Shown here: one piece after another, positions 43,429-53,295 of the stretch | How the letters are laid out: each line of letters starts with the position of its first letter | Position numbering within the stretch: position 1 is the first letter of the stretch | Source: Candidatus Kapaibacterium sp. | Lineage (GTDB): Bacteria > Bacteroidota > Ignavibacteria > Kapaibacteriales > Kapaibacteriaceae | DNA: 64,000 bases | Assembly: GCA_022842685.1 (NCBI GenBank) | Contig: JALHPC010000004.1 | Span: 37,916 to 101,915, forward strand | Reading direction: 5' to 3' | The notes under the pieces: generated by a model | Databases searched by the model: none | What the model was told of the DNA's origin: nothing | The model's input: only the letters and a program-made list of their open reading frames with translations | Made by a program: the position numbers and the translations under genes

Positions 43429-44480
43429 TGGGCTACACCCCACTGGGAGTTCCCAAGAATGCCGACAAGCCCGACCGGCTATGGCTGCACATCCTGCTCT
43501 TTGGGCTTACCGTTGTTAGCACCATGTTGGCCGGCGCTGCTTGGGCGTCGCACGACCCCAACGAGCTTTCCAACCTCCAACACGGCGTCACCTACTCGGT
43601 TCTTCTCTTGGCGTTTTTGTCGGCCCACGAATTCGGACACTACTTCGCAGCCCGCTATCACGGAGTACGCGTAACGTTGCCGTTCTACATCCCTATGCCA
43701 TTGTTGTGGTTGATGCCGTTTGGAACCATGGGGGCGTTGATTCGAATCAAGGATCGCATTACGCGTCGTGATGTATTGTTCGACGTCGGCGTAGCCGGCC
43801 CTCTTGCCGGCTTCGTGGTGTGCTGTGCCATCCTTATCTATGGTTTTGCAAACCTTCCAACGTTCGACTACCTAACCACGATACATCCAGAGTATGCTAC
43901 TCCTGCCGATATTCCTTCGGGGGGCATGACGTTTGGCGACAACCTGCTGTTCTCGTGGTTCCGCAGTGTGGTTGTGCCGCAGGGCGCCTTTGTTCCGCCC
44001 ATGAATGAGATTTACCACTATCCGTTCCTATGCGTAGGGTGGTTTGGATTGTTCGTTACCGCGTTGAACATGATGCCCTTTGGGCAGCTTGATGGGGGGC
44101 ACGTGCTAACGGCACTCATAGGCCGCCGGCAGCGCTCTATTGCCACCGTGTTGTGGTGGGTGATGTTTACTGCAGGTGTGATGGCTCTCATGGGATCGGT
44201 TCGGCTTGCGCTGCTCGAGCCGTCGCCCGAAGCGTGGGTGGTTGCCCTCCAGCGCTGGCTGTTGCCCGTCTTAGATCGTATTCAGGACCACGCTCCGTGG
44301 CTCTACATGGCCGGCGATATGTGGCTGTTTTGGGCCCTGCTTATCCGTCTTGTTATCAAGATTCCGCATCCGTCGATGGACGATCCCCAGCCACTGTCGC
44401 CCACGCGTCAGCTTGTTGGCTGGCTGGCTATCGCTATCCTGTTTTTGAGTTTTACGCCACGCCCAATCTTCATGGGCTGA
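43428..44480 (+). CDS. Site-2-protease-like M50 membrane metalloprotease
   Basis: A 350-residue integral membrane protease. The zinc motif HEFGH (His67, Glu68, His71) lies in an early transmembrane segment, and the third ligand is the Asp of QLDGGHVL near residue 222. Other family segments are GTMGALIRIKDRITRRDVLFDVGVAGPLAG. No PDZ domain, so it is of the simple S2P-like type. Its stop overlaps the next start (TGATG). Substrate unknown. Confidence 0.9.
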   Translation: MGYTPLGVPKNADKPDRLWLHILLFGLTVVSTMLAGAAWASHDPNELSNLQHGVTYSVLLLAFLSAHEFGHYFAARYHGVRVTLPFYIPMPLLWLMPFGTMGALIRIKDRITRRDVLFDVGVAGPLAGFVVCCAILIYGFANLPTFDYLTTIHPEYATPADIPSGGMTFGDNLLFSWFRSVVVPQGAFVPPMNEIYHYPFLCVGWFGLFVTALNMMPFGQLDGGHVLTALIGRRQRSIATVLWWVMFTAGVMALMGSVRLALLEPSPEAWVVALQRWLLPVLDRIQDHAPWLYMAGDMWLFWALLIRLVIKIPHPSMDDPQPLSPTRQLVGWLAIAILFLSFTPRPIFMG

Positions 44481-46132
44481 TGACGCGCCGCCACCATACC
44501 GTTCTGGCTACCGTCCTCGTTGTGATGTGCGCCTATCTGGTGCGCCTCTCCATGCCCGAAATGCAGCCGCACGAAGAGGCCTTCCACGCCGTGCGGGGCA
44601 AGGCCGCTGTGGTGTTCGGCGCCTGGGCCGACCAGGCGCCGCAGGCTCTGGGCGGACTCTACAGCGCTTCGGCACCGCCGCTTACGTCGTGGCTTGTTGC
44701 CGCAGGTATCACCATTGCTGGTCCGTCCGACACGGCCGTGCGCTTGCCGTTTGTCCTTGTGAGTGCCCTTGGGTTGTTCCTGTTCTTTCTCGTAGCCGAA
44801 CGCCTTGTGTCGTTCCGTGGTGCCATAGCCGCCGTCCTAGCCCTTGGCACCGGCCTGCCCTGGGCCGTGTTGGCGCGAAGTGCCCTGCCCGACATTGTCG
44901 CAATTACGATGTGTCTGCTCGCCTTGTACGCTACGTTGCGATACCGCGCCGACGACTCTCCTTGGCCGCTGGGCTTGTACGCTGTGGCTCTTGCCGGTGT
45001 GCTGTTGTCGCAGCCAGCGGCAGTCGTCGTATGTGTGCTCTTCATTGTACCGCACATCGTCGACCATCTGCGCACGCCATCGCGTCTGCTCTGGCCGTTG
45101 GCATCGGTTGTTGCCGGCACCCTGCTTGCCATGCCGTGGTACGGCTCGATGGTTGGCCTGTATGGCGATCAGTTCTGGTTGTCGTTTATGCTGCCGTTCG
45201 GATCGTCATTCGGCGGGCTCAACAGCAAGGGGCTTGGCCTGTTTGCCCCATTGTGGTCGGTGCTTACAGCCCATCCACTGACCATTGTGGCAATTGTTGG
45301 TGTGCCGTTCCTTCTTGTCAAGCGGTCCATGTTGCCGGCAGTATCGCACCGACCCGCAGTAATCGTGTTGCTGTGGTTTGCCGTAGTGCTTGTTGGTGCC
45401 AGTGTTCTTTCGTTCGAGCCGTTTCGTCTTGCTCTTCACATCCTTCCGCCGGCCACGCTTGTTGCCGTGTGGCTTGTCGAGCACATGCGCTCGCATTGTG
45501 AACGCCGAGTGCACAGCATTACCTACGCCCTCATCGTCGCCTCGTCTGTTCTCATAGCGGCCTCTCCTGCCTGGCTGCATGCCTTTTCGGTTGCGATAGG
45601 GGGCACCGACGTAGCAGCGCTGTGCGCTGCGGCTGCACTGGTGATTGTGGCTGCGGCTGCGCCGCAGCGCTGGGTTGACGCCATGGCCATCCGGGGTGGC
45701 AACGCCGTTGTTGCCATTGCCATTGCCGTGGGCACCGTGCGTGTTGGTACGACCATCATGAGCGGCTGGACTGGCGCACAAGCTGGCGGCCGCGAGGTGG
45801 CTGCCAAACTGATCGATATCGACGTGCGACAGTTTGCCGTGCTCTTTCATCGGCAGTCGGCGGCCGACGCATTTGCGGGCCAACTGGCGTGGTACATGGG
45901 TGGACGTATGACGGGCTGGATGCCGGGCTACGGATATAAGCCAGTGGCACTGCCAGCGGATGCAAGTTCGGTCGAAGTTGATGCCTTGGCGTACGGGCGC
46001 CGGCTACCGTACGTGGTTTATGTCCACCAAGGAACAGAAGCCACTGTGTCTGATAGTGTTGCCTCGACATTATCGGCTGGCTACGACGTTGTTCTTACAA
46101 CGCCGCATTCTACCGTGTTTCGCCGAAGGTAA
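44480..46132 (+). CDS. ArnT/PMT-like membrane glycosyltransferase (GT39/GT83 type)
   Basis: A 550-residue polytopic membrane protein with about 11-12 hydrophobic segments. The first periplasmic loop has MPEMQPHEEAFHAVRGKAAVVF, equivalent to the catalytic acidic site of polyprenyl-phosphate-sugar-dependent transferases. SAPPLTSWLVAAGITIAG and LPWAVLARSALPDIVAITMC fit the family. It probably transfers a sugar from a lipid carrier to lipid A or a protein. ATG 44480 is set by overlap with the previous TGA; upstream frame extension is not coding. Confidence 0.8.
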   Translation: MTRRHHTVLATVLVVMCAYLVRLSMPEMQPHEEAFHAVRGKAAVVFGAWADQAPQALGGLYSASAPPLTSWLVAAGITIAGPSDTAVRLPFVLVSALGLFLFFLVAERLVSFRGAIAAVLALGTGLPWAVLARSALPDIVAITMCLLALYATLRYRADDSPWPLGLYAVALAGVLLSQPAAVVVCVLFIVPHIVDHLRTPSRLLWPLASVVAGTLLAMPWYGSMVGLYGDQFWLSFMLPFGSSFGGLNSKGLGLFAPLWSVLTAHPLTIVAIVGVPFLLVKRSMLPAVSHRPAVIVLLWFAVVLVGASVLSFEPFRLALHILPPATLVAVWLVEHMRSHCERRVHSITYALIVASSVLIAASPAWLHAFSVAIGGTDVAALCAAAALVIVAAAAPQRWVDAMAIRGGNAVVAIAIAVGTVRVGTTIMSGWTGAQAGGREVAAKLIDIDVRQFAVLFHRQSAADAFAGQLAWYMGGRMTGWMPGYGYKPVALPADASSVEVDALAYGRRLPYVVYVHQGTEATVSDSVASTLSAGYDVVLTTPHSTVFRRR

Positions 46133-46170
46133 ACCGGTGCCCCATACAGCAACAACACAATGGAGTTGGA

Positions 46171-47820
46171 ATGAAGCAATGGATGATAACGCTGCTTGCG
46201 ATAACAGCCGCCTACAGTAGTGCGATAGCTGGCGATCACTGGGTTGAAGTGCCCAGCATTGTTTCGGCCACGGCACCACTGCTTGTGGGTAGCGAGCACG
46301 GTACGAAGCCGCTTGCCAGCAGGCCAAGAGTGTATCGAGGAGTTGTGAACGATAGTCTTTCGGCCATGCAGGTAGTGTGTGGTGCCGAGCGACTTGTGGT
46401 GGTACGGGATGTGCACGGCATGCGAGCGTACTGGGATGGAGGATCTTCCGATGCCGTTCGAACAACGGCCGACGTGCCATCAACTGCCTTTGACTGTTTG
46501 CCAAGGCAGGCCCCGCGCGGCAAGGCCTTGCTGCACGATGCCGGGCAGGGCGCAGATGACGGCCGTGGACTCCGCGTTCGCGTTGCCGTTGAAGCCGACT
46601 ACGAATACTTCGTGAGCGCCGGCCAACGCTCGGCCGAGCGCGCCCTGGCCTATACCACGGCGTTGTTTATGGTGGTGCGCGATGTGTATGAAGACGAGGC
46701 AAACATCAGTTTCGAGATATCATGGTTTAAGGTGTGGACGGATTCAGCATCCGACCCCTACAAGGTGAAGGGCAATGCCTATGCCTTGCCCGATTTGGTG
46801 CGCCCATATTGGAAGGAACACTACGACACAGTGCCACGCGACCTTGCTCACGTTATGACGAGCGTTGGATATGGCGGTGGTGGGTTTGGCTACTTTGGTG
46901 CGCTGTGTAATCGCGAATATGGCTTTTCGGTGAGTTCGCCCACCGGTTTTGCAACACTACCACAGTTTGGATTTACGTACGACGCCTACATCGTTGGTCA
47001 CGAGTTAGGACATAACTTCGACGCTCGTCATACCCATGATTGCTTTTGGGAACCTGCGCTCGACACATGCTTCACGAAAGACGACGTTCAGTTAAAGTTG
47101 GGCGATGCCTGCCACAGTCTGCCCATAACGCCGCGCAAAAGCGAAGGGTCGTGGCTGAGTTACTGCGCCAATGCTAACTATGCACTCTCGGGCAACGACT
47201 TCTCGCAGTTTACACTTGCCATGACGTTGCTGCCGCGTGTGGCCTCGTTCATTCGCCAGACGGCCGTGGCCGCCACAGGTACTGGTTGCCTGCCCATCTC
47301 AACCGATCCGCTTCTCTACATCCGACGTCCGCTAGGGGGCATCGATGTAGCAGGCGGTTCGACGCTGGCAATCGAGTGGGGACATCGGAACGTGTCAACC
47401 GTAAACGTCGATGTTAGCAGCAACCAAGGTGCCACGTGGCAGGCCGTCGAGCACGGCGTTGATGCCACGGCTGGGACGGTAGTGTGGAACATCGCCAATG
47501 CCGATGTGCCCGCTGTGTTACTTCGCGTGAGCGATGCCAGCGATGAGCAGCGCTTCGATGTTACGTCTGTACCACTGCGTGTGCGCCAAACAACCACGGT
47601 AGCAGAGCGTTCCTCCGAGTCGATGATGTCGATTCACGACGGCATGATTCACATCGCCAATGGTGTACATGGAGTTGTAACCATCGCCGATGTTCTGGGG
47701 CGTGTACATCGAAGGCACGCTTGTGATGGCGGCGAGCGCCTCGTGCTGCCGGCAACTCTCGGACCTTGGTTGGTTACGATACACACGGCGACCGGCGTTG
47801 CTGGAATGTGGGCCAGATGA
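46171..47820 (+). CDS. Secreted metzincin-type metalloprotease with T9SS-like end
   Basis: A 549-residue exported protease. Signal peptide to about residue 20. The zinc motif is HELGHNFDARH (His277, Glu278, His281, His287): the reprolysin pattern HExxHxxGxxH with Asp in place of the usual Gly. Cys residues around CFWEPALDTCF and DACHS probably form disulphides, and SYC follows as in related bacterial proteins. The last ~65 residues (TIADVLGRVHRR to GPWLVTIHTATG) look like a T9SS sorting domain. Starts 39 bases after the glycosyltransferase. Confidence 0.8.
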   Translation: MKQWMITLLAITAAYSSAIAGDHWVEVPSIVSATAPLLVGSEHGTKPLASRPRVYRGVVNDSLSAMQVVCGAERLVVVRDVHGMRAYWDGGSSDAVRTTADVPSTAFDCLPRQAPRGKALLHDAGQGADDGRGLRVRVAVEADYEYFVSAGQRSAERALAYTTALFMVVRDVYEDEANISFEISWFKVWTDSASDPYKVKGNAYALPDLVRPYWKEHYDTVPRDLAHVMTSVGYGGGGFGYFGALCNREYGFSVSSPTGFATLPQFGFTYDAYIVGHELGHNFDARHTHDCFWEPALDTCFTKDDVQLKLGDACHSLPITPRKSEGSWLSYCANANYALSGNDFSQFTLAMTLLPRVASFIRQTAVAATGTGCLPISTDPLLYIRRPLGGIDVAGGSTLAIEWGHRNVSTVNVDVSSNQGATWQAVEHGVDATAGTVVWNIANADVPAVLLRVSDASDEQRFDVTSVPLRVRQTTTVAERSSESMMSIHDGMIHIANGVHGVVTIADVLGRVHRRHACDGGERLVLPATLGPWLVTIHTATGVAGMWAR

Positions 47821-47841
47821 TTTCCAGTCGCCAAACGGGCG

Positions 47842-49701
47842 TCACGAAATTGTAGGTTCGTTCCCAGCAGCAGGTGTGCCCGCAAGAGCATGCAGCGTAG
47901 CGTACTTGCCATTGCGGGCAAGTAGTTCGGCATGTGTGCCCTGCTCGGCAATGCGCCCTTCGTCGAAGACCACGATGAGGTCGGCAGTGCGAATCGTTGA
48001 CAGGCGGTGGGCTACAACGATGGCCGTTCTGTCAGACAACACATCGTTGATTGCGGCTTGCACGACGCGTTCGCTTTCGTTGTCGAGGGCCGACGTTGCC
48101 TCGTCGAACACCAGAATGGGCGGATTGCGGTACAACGCACGCGCAATGGCAAGGCGCTGGCGCTGTCCGCCCGACAGCAAGGTTCCACGGTCACCAATGG
48201 CAGTATGATAGCCGTTGGGGAGTTCTGTAATAAAGCCATGGGCGTTTGCAATGCGAGCAACGGACTCGATTCGGGCTAGGTCTGGCTGGGGATCGCCTAA
48301 GGCAATGTTGGCGGCAACGGTGTCGTTAAACAGAATCGTCTCTTGCGACACCACGCCAAACAGCGAACGATAGGCCGAAAGATCGAACGTTCGTACGTTG
48401 GCATCGTCGAGGAAGATAGCGCCCGACTGCGGGTCGTAGAAGCGCATCACTAGGTCGAGGAACGTCGACTTGCCGCTACCGCTGGCGCCTACAAGGCCCA
48501 CCGTTGCCCCTTTGGGAATAGTAAGCGATACGTTGTTAAGCACGGTGGCCGTATCGTAGGCAAACGAAACGTTGCGAAAGGAAATGGACGACGTAAACGA
48601 AGCTGCCGCCACGGTTCCATTCGTAACCGACGGTACGCTGTCCAGCGTAGCAATGATGTTCGAGGCAGCAACCAAGCCGCGCTGCATGTTGGCAATGGTG
48701 CTTACGCTTACGGTGATGGGCTGCATCAAGCCAAAGAGAACGAACAAGAACGTCATAAGATCGGACGGAGCAACATCGCCTTGCTGCAGGGCTACACCGC
48801 CTGCAAAGAACACGGCCACGAGGGCAATGATGCCAAAGGTATCGTTCACGGCTGGCACAAGAGCCAGCACCTTTGTGTTTTTAAGTGCCGAACGAAAGAA
48901 GCCCCGTGTTTGGTCGGTAAAACGCCCAATCACAAACCGTTCAAGGCCCATGGCCTTGACGATGCGAATTCCGGCAATGGTCTCTTGCATGGTGGATGTG
49001 TAGTCGGCCTGGGCACGACGCATACGTTCGGCATAGCGACGAAGGTACTGTGTAGACATGCGGATAACAACCAGGCCAAGCAGCGATACCACAATGGCAA
49101 TGGCCGTGAGATAGGGCGAGATAACAACAAGGATGGTAACGTAGATCACGATGGTGGTGACTTCGCGCCACATCGTTGTAATACTGTTGATGGTGGAGCT
49201 GTTGAGTACCGACACGTCGTTCGTTAGAAGTGAGATGATGTGGCCCGAACGCTGCCGCGAAAAGTACTCCATCGAGAGTTCGGCGATGCGTGAAAACAGA
49301 GCATCGCGGATGGACTTCATCATGCCTTCTTCGAGGCGGGTGCTAATGACGGCGCCAAGGTACTTCACAATGCCACGAGCAACGAAGAGCAAGACGATGA
49401 CAACACTGAGGTTGACAATCGTGTCGAAAAAATCTGGTGCAACAACGAGGTTGTGAATCCAGTCGCTAAAGCGCGTTTGTACCGACGACGCAGCCGCGGG
49501 AAGTTGCGAGATGTCGTTCGATGGATTTTGCGTCGACTCCGAAAACAGCGTTCGAAACACCGGTCCGACTATAACAAGCACAAGGGCGTTGAGAGCCGAA
49601 AACAGGAGGTTAACGACCATCGACAGTGCAAGCAACAAACGGAAGGGTCGAACAAAGCCGATGATGCGCGGAATAATCGTTCTGGCTGGAAGGGTGGTCA
49701 T
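47842..49701 (-). CDS. MsbA-like ABC exporter (fused permease-ATPase)
   Basis: A 619-residue half-transporter. Six membrane helices occupy residues ~15-330, followed by the ATPase with Walker A GASGSGKST, signature LLSGGQRQRLAIARAL, Walker B ILVFDEATSALD and the switch His in VAHRLSTI. This is the MsbA/lipid-flippase type, probably exporting lipid A core or another lipid. ATG 49701 is chosen because it overlaps the amidase stop by four bases (ATGA). Ends 21 bases from the convergent metzincin gene. Confidence 0.9.
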   Translation of the reverse strand: MTTLPARTIIPRIIGFVRPFRLLLALSMVVNLLFSALNALVLVIVGPVFRTLFSESTQNPSNDISQLPAAASSVQTRFSDWIHNLVVAPDFFDTIVNLSVVIVLLFVARGIVKYLGAVISTRLEEGMMKSIRDALFSRIAELSMEYFSRQRSGHIISLLTNDVSVLNSSTINSITTMWREVTTIVIYVTILVVISPYLTAIAIVVSLLGLVVIRMSTQYLRRYAERMRRAQADYTSTMQETIAGIRIVKAMGLERFVIGRFTDQTRGFFRSALKNTKVLALVPAVNDTFGIIALVAVFFAGGVALQQGDVAPSDLMTFLFVLFGLMQPITVSVSTIANMQRGLVAASNIIATLDSVPSVTNGTVAAASFTSSISFRNVSFAYDTATVLNNVSLTIPKGATVGLVGASGSGKSTFLDLVMRFYDPQSGAIFLDDANVRTFDLSAYRSLFGVVSQETILFNDTVAANIALGDPQPDLARIESVARIANAHGFITELPNGYHTAIGDRGTLLSGGQRQRLAIARALYRNPPILVFDEATSALDNESERVVQAAINDVLSDRTAIVVAHRLSTIRTADLIVVFDEGRIAEQGTHAELLARNGKYATLHALAGTPAAGNEPTIS

Positions 49702-50828
49702 CGATGTAGCAAGGTTGCGTACGAGCGCTCGTACGCTTGGATGGCTTTGAGCATGGACGAGGCAATGGTGGCTTGACCTTCGGCGCTGCACACATAGGCG
49801 GCGTCGTCGGGGTTAGAAAGAAAGGCAGTCTCGAACAGAATGTTCGGCATCGACGCACCAACCAACACAAAGAACCCGGCTTGGTTAACGCCGCGGTTCT
49901 TAAGCTTGGTGGTTGTTGATACCTCGTGTTGGACGTGGCGCGCAAGCGACTCACTCAGTCGTACAAAGCTGGCCTGCGCCATGGTTGCCACGATAAGTTG
50001 ATCTTCGGAAAAGCCCTTATAGCGCTCTTGCGACTTCTCGAAGCGAATCGAGGCGTTCTCGCGAGCGGCAACGCGCGCTGCGTCTTGGTTGCGGCCAGGC
50101 CGCAGGATATACGTTTCGCAGCCGCGTGCGGGATGCGGCTTCTTTGGCATGCTGTTGCAGTGGATGCTGATGAAGAGCTTGCCGCCGGCCTCGTTCGCAA
50201 TCTGACCTCGGCGGTACAGCTCGATAAACGTGTCGTCGTCGCGCGTCATAACAACCTTCGTGTTCGGCATGGCCGTTCGCAGCAGGGCGCGTAACCGCTG
50301 GGCAATGGCAAGGGTGACGTTCTTTTCGTAGGCGCCGTTTACGCCTTCGGCGCCAGCGTCGACGCCGCCATGGCCTGGGTCGAGCACGATAACGTCGAGT
50401 GCCCACTCCGCATGCGGCGCGGCAGCGCGTGATGCAGGCGACTGGCGCTGCTGCCCTGGCTTGTGCACGGTTACAACAATGTCGCGCGGTCCATCGCGCT
50501 TTGCTTCAACGGATGTCGGCGCAAAGGCGAACGAGAAGCGTTCGACGAGTATGGACCGTATGACTTCGTGATTATGACGCACACCATCAACCAGCGCAGA
50601 GTCGGTAACGGCATAGACGGCCTCGGGAAGGCGTATCACAATTGCGTTGCCGTGTACTTCGGGCTTCTGCCAATGCACAATCGTTCGATTGGCCGTTAGG
50701 CGTATCACGTAGGTGCTGTCGGTACTCGTTACGCGCATTGCCGTAACGCGCACGGCGTCGGTGCCAGTTGTTTGCCGCATGCCAACAATGCAGGCCGCTA
50801 CTACCATCAACAGAAGTGCCTTAGCCAA
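49698..50828 (-). CDS. N-acetylmuramoyl-L-alanine amidase (Amidase_3) with AMIN-like domain
   Basis: A 376-residue exported cell-wall amidase. TTG 50828, overlapping the corA stop by eight bases, yields a compact signal peptide (AKALLLMVVAACIVG); GTG or ATG further upstream would overlap corA more. An AMIN-like beta domain (~25-130) precedes Amidase_3: VIVLDPGHGGVDAGAEG (zinc His), NVTLAIAQRL, FISIHCNS (zinc His) and LFETAFLSNPDD (catalytic Glu). It cuts the bond between MurNAc and the stem peptide during division. Confidence 0.88.
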   Translation of the reverse strand: MAKALLLMVVAACIVGMRQTTGTDAVRVTAMRVTSTDSTYVIRLTANRTIVHWQKPEVHGNAIVIRLPEAVYAVTDSALVDGVRHNHEVIRSILVERFSFAFAPTSVEAKRDGPRDIVVTVHKPGQQRQSPASRAAAPHAEWALDVIVLDPGHGGVDAGAEGVNGAYEKNVTLAIAQRLRALLRTAMPNTKVVMTRDDDTFIELYRRGQIANEAGGKLFISIHCNSMPKKPHPARGCETYILRPGRNQDAARVAARENASIRFEKSQERYKGFSEDQLIVATMAQASFVRLSESLARHVQHEVSTTTKLKNRGVNQAGFFVLVGASMPNILFETAFLSNPDDAAYVCSAEGQATIASSMLKAIQAYERSYATLLHR

Positions 50829-51828
50829 GCCAGCCCTTCCGCTTAAAAAACAGCAGCATACCGCCGCCAACACACAGCATCAGTAGCCAGGCCATGGCAT
50901 AGCCATAGGGCCACTCTATCTCGGGCATGATTCGAAAGTTCATGCCGTAGACGCTGGAGATAAATGTCATGGGCAGAAACACCGTGCTGATAACCGTGAG
51001 AATGCGCATCACTTCGTTCAACCGAGTATTCGACGACGAATAATAGGCCTCCATCATGGCGTTGATCGACTCTCGGCATGCGTCTAGCTGGTCGGCCGTA
51101 CGAACCAGGTGGTCGTACACGTTACGGTAGTACATCGACTCTTCCATCGACACTAAATCAAACTCGCCGCGCGACAGCCGATGCGTCATCTCGCGCATGT
51201 ACACCACCGACCGGCGCAACTCCTGCACATGGCGCTTTATCTCCAGTAGCCGCAGCAGCAGTCGAGTCGACGATCGTCCTAACACGTCGCGCTCCATTCG
51301 CTCGAGCTCTTCTTCCACAGTGGTAACCGTTGGCATAAACGCATCCACCAACTCGTCGAGCACGAGATGCAACACATAGTCGGTGCCGCGGGCCATCACC
51401 GATGCACGTGCCGAGCACATGCGCGCCACACTCGCCATGGGCTCGATGAAGTCGCCATGAACCGTAATGATGACGTTCTCGCCTACGACAATGCTCACCT
51501 GCTCTAAGCCCACATCTTCGCCATTGTTGGTAGGGGGCGTCGGTGGTGCCTGGGCAACTACAAAGAGGTACGACGAATAGTCTTCGACCTTGGGGTGGTG
51601 TGGCCGACCATCGTCTGACGTGTCGAGGCCGCGCATACAGTCGCTCAGCACAAGGTCGTGCACCGGTAGCCAATGCGTTAGCACGTCGCGGAATTCCTCG
51701 GGCGTTGGCGATGATAGATCGACCCACACCATACATCCTTCAGCGATGGACGAAGCGGCTGGCCACGACAGCACGGGCAGCGTGTGAGCGCTGGCAAAAG
51801 CGGGGTCGTTGGTGGTTAGGGTTATCAT
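50821..51828 (-). CDS. corA: CorA-family magnesium/cobalt transporter
   Basis: A 335-residue inner-membrane channel. The long cytoplasmic domain ends in a coiled helix, followed by two C-terminal membrane helices with the diagnostic YGMNF loop between them (SSVYGMNFRIMPEIEW), and a basic tail (FFKRKGWLG). Full length. Its promoter is a TAGATTTG box overlapping the divergent rlmD-type promoter. First gene of a three-gene run with the amidase and ABC exporter. Confidence 0.93.
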   Translation of the reverse strand: MITLTTNDPAFASAHTLPVLSWPAASSIAEGCMVWVDLSSPTPEEFRDVLTHWLPVHDLVLSDCMRGLDTSDDGRPHHPKVEDYSSYLFVVAQAPPTPPTNNGEDVGLEQVSIVVGENVIITVHGDFIEPMASVARMCSARASVMARGTDYVLHLVLDELVDAFMPTVTTVEEELERMERDVLGRSSTRLLLRLLEIKRHVQELRRSVVYMREMTHRLSRGEFDLVSMEESMYYRNVYDHLVRTADQLDACRESINAMMEAYYSSSNTRLNEVMRILTVISTVFLPMTFISSVYGMNFRIMPEIEWPYGYAMAWLLMLCVGGGMLLFFKRKGWLG

Positions 51829-51857
51829 GCAACGGCAATGACGGCCTGAGAAGTCGG

Positions 51858-51865
51858 TACCTTTG
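51858..51865 (+). promoter_or_regulatory. -7 box of the RlmD-type gene (TACCTTTG)
   Basis: TACCTTTGC matches TAnnTTTGC, 23 bases before ATG 51889. It is four bases from the oppositely directed corA box. Confidence 0.45.
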
Positions 51866-51868
51866 CTG

Positions 51869-51876
51869 CAAATCTA
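51869..51876 (-). promoter_or_regulatory. -7 box of corA (TAGATTTG)
   Basis: On the minus strand TAGATTTGC matches the same consensus, 40 bases before the corA ATG. Together with the plus-strand box it makes a compact face-to-face promoter pair. Confidence 0.45.
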
Positions 51877-51888
51877 CCGAAAGGGAAC

Positions 51889-53295
51889 ATGCAGAGTCGG
51901 CATACCAACGTTGAAATCGACGTTACGGCCTTGGGATTCGAAGGCATAGCCATTGGCAGAATCGACGGTGTGGTGCACTTCGTGAAGGGCGCCCTGCCGG
52001 GCGAACGCGTTGTGGCGCAGGTGATGAAGTCGCGAAGTAAACACCGCGAAGCCGAGACGGTGGAGATTCTTCAGGCATCGCCTGAGCGGATCGAAGCCCC
52101 TTGCCGGTACTACGCTGCTTGTGGCGGCTGTTCGTGGCAACACTTGGCATACGAGGCGCAAGTACGATGGAAAACGCAGCACGTGGTTGATGCCTTGGAG
52201 CGGCTGGGTAAGGTAGCAGTGGGCGAAGTGCGCACGGCGCTGCAGAGTCCGAAGCCCTTTGGGTATCGAAACAAGATGGAGTTCTCGTTCGGTGCTTCGC
52301 GTTGGCTAACAACGGCCGAGATCGACAGTGGCGAAGCGTTCGAGCGCGACTATGCGTTGGGACTTCATATTCCGGGCAGGTTCGACAAGGTGCTGCACAT
52401 CGAGGACTGTATGTTGCAGTCCGACGAGGGCAATCGTGTACTTGCACATACGCAACGCGTGTTTGGTGGTAGCGGCATTCGTGCCTACCACGCTCGACGT
52501 CATGAGGGATTTTTGCGGAACCTTGTAGTGCGCACAAGTGCAACAACGGGAGCTGTGATGGTGGTGCTGATTACGGCCGAGCCATCGAGCGACGTAGAGC
52601 AAGAGGCCATCGATCGGTGGTTTACAGCAGCGCCGCCGCTAGCCGAGGGTTCTTCGATGATTCACGCGGTGAATGCCACGAAGTCATCGGTGGCCACAGG
52701 GGCCATACGCAGAAGTCAGGGCCCAGGATTTCTCGAAGAACAGTCGATGGGAATCTGGTATCGGATATCGCCGTTCTCGTTCTTTCAAACGAATACTCAT
52801 CACCTGCCGAACTTAGTAGGCAGCGCGTTGCACGCCGCCGAGTTGCGCGCCGATGACACGGTGTGGGACTTGTACTGCGGAACGGGAACGCTTACGCTTC
52901 CGGCTGCGCGTATTGCGAAACATGTAATTGGTGCCGAGTTGGCAGAGTCGAGCGTTGCCGATGGCAGGGCGAATGCCGAACGGAATGGTATCACAAACGT
53001 GGAGTGGCATGCCCTTGACTTACATGCCAAGCATGTGCGCTCGACGTTGGAGCAATTCGAAGTTCCCCGTGTTATCATCGTCGACCCTCCGCGCGCTGGA
53101 ATGCATCCAACCCTTGTTGAGCATATTCTTGCTGTTGCGCCAGAGCGCATTGCCTACGTGAGCTGCAACCCGGCAACACAAGCGCGAGACTGCGCCCTGC
53201 TGGATGCTGCCTACGAAGTAGAGTGGGTACAGCCGGTAGACATGTTTCCGCAGACGTTCCACGTGGAGAATGTGGCGGCCCTGCGGAAGCGTTAG
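51889..53295 (+). CDS. rlmD: RlmD/TrmA-family 23S rRNA uracil-C5 methyltransferase
   Basis: A 468-residue RNA methylase. The TRAM domain (~5-60) is followed by an Fe-S cluster motif with CRYYAACGGCSWQ (three Cys) and a fourth Cys in HIEDCML. The SAM-dependent domain has FFQTNTHHL, WDLYCGTGTLTLPAA, IIVDPPRAGMHP and the catalytic Cys in YVSCNPATQARD. This is the uracil-5-methylase group; position 1939 versus 747 cannot be decided by eye. Its TAG overlaps the TAA of the convergent subtilase gene (53292-53295). Confidence 0.92.
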   Translation: MQSRHTNVEIDVTALGFEGIAIGRIDGVVHFVKGALPGERVVAQVMKSRSKHREAETVEILQASPERIEAPCRYYAACGGCSWQHLAYEAQVRWKTQHVVDALERLGKVAVGEVRTALQSPKPFGYRNKMEFSFGASRWLTTAEIDSGEAFERDYALGLHIPGRFDKVLHIEDCMLQSDEGNRVLAHTQRVFGGSGIRAYHARRHEGFLRNLVVRTSATTGAVMVVLITAEPSSDVEQEAIDRWFTAAPPLAEGSSMIHAVNATKSSVATGAIRRSQGPGFLEEQSMGIWYRISPFSFFQTNTHHLPNLVGSALHAAELRADDTVWDLYCGTGTLTLPAARIAKHVIGAELAESSVADGRANAERNGITNVEWHALDLHAKHVRSTLEQFEVPRVIIVDPPRAGMHPTLVEHILAVAPERIAYVSCNPATQARDCALLDAAYEVEWVQPVDMFPQTFHVENVAALRKR

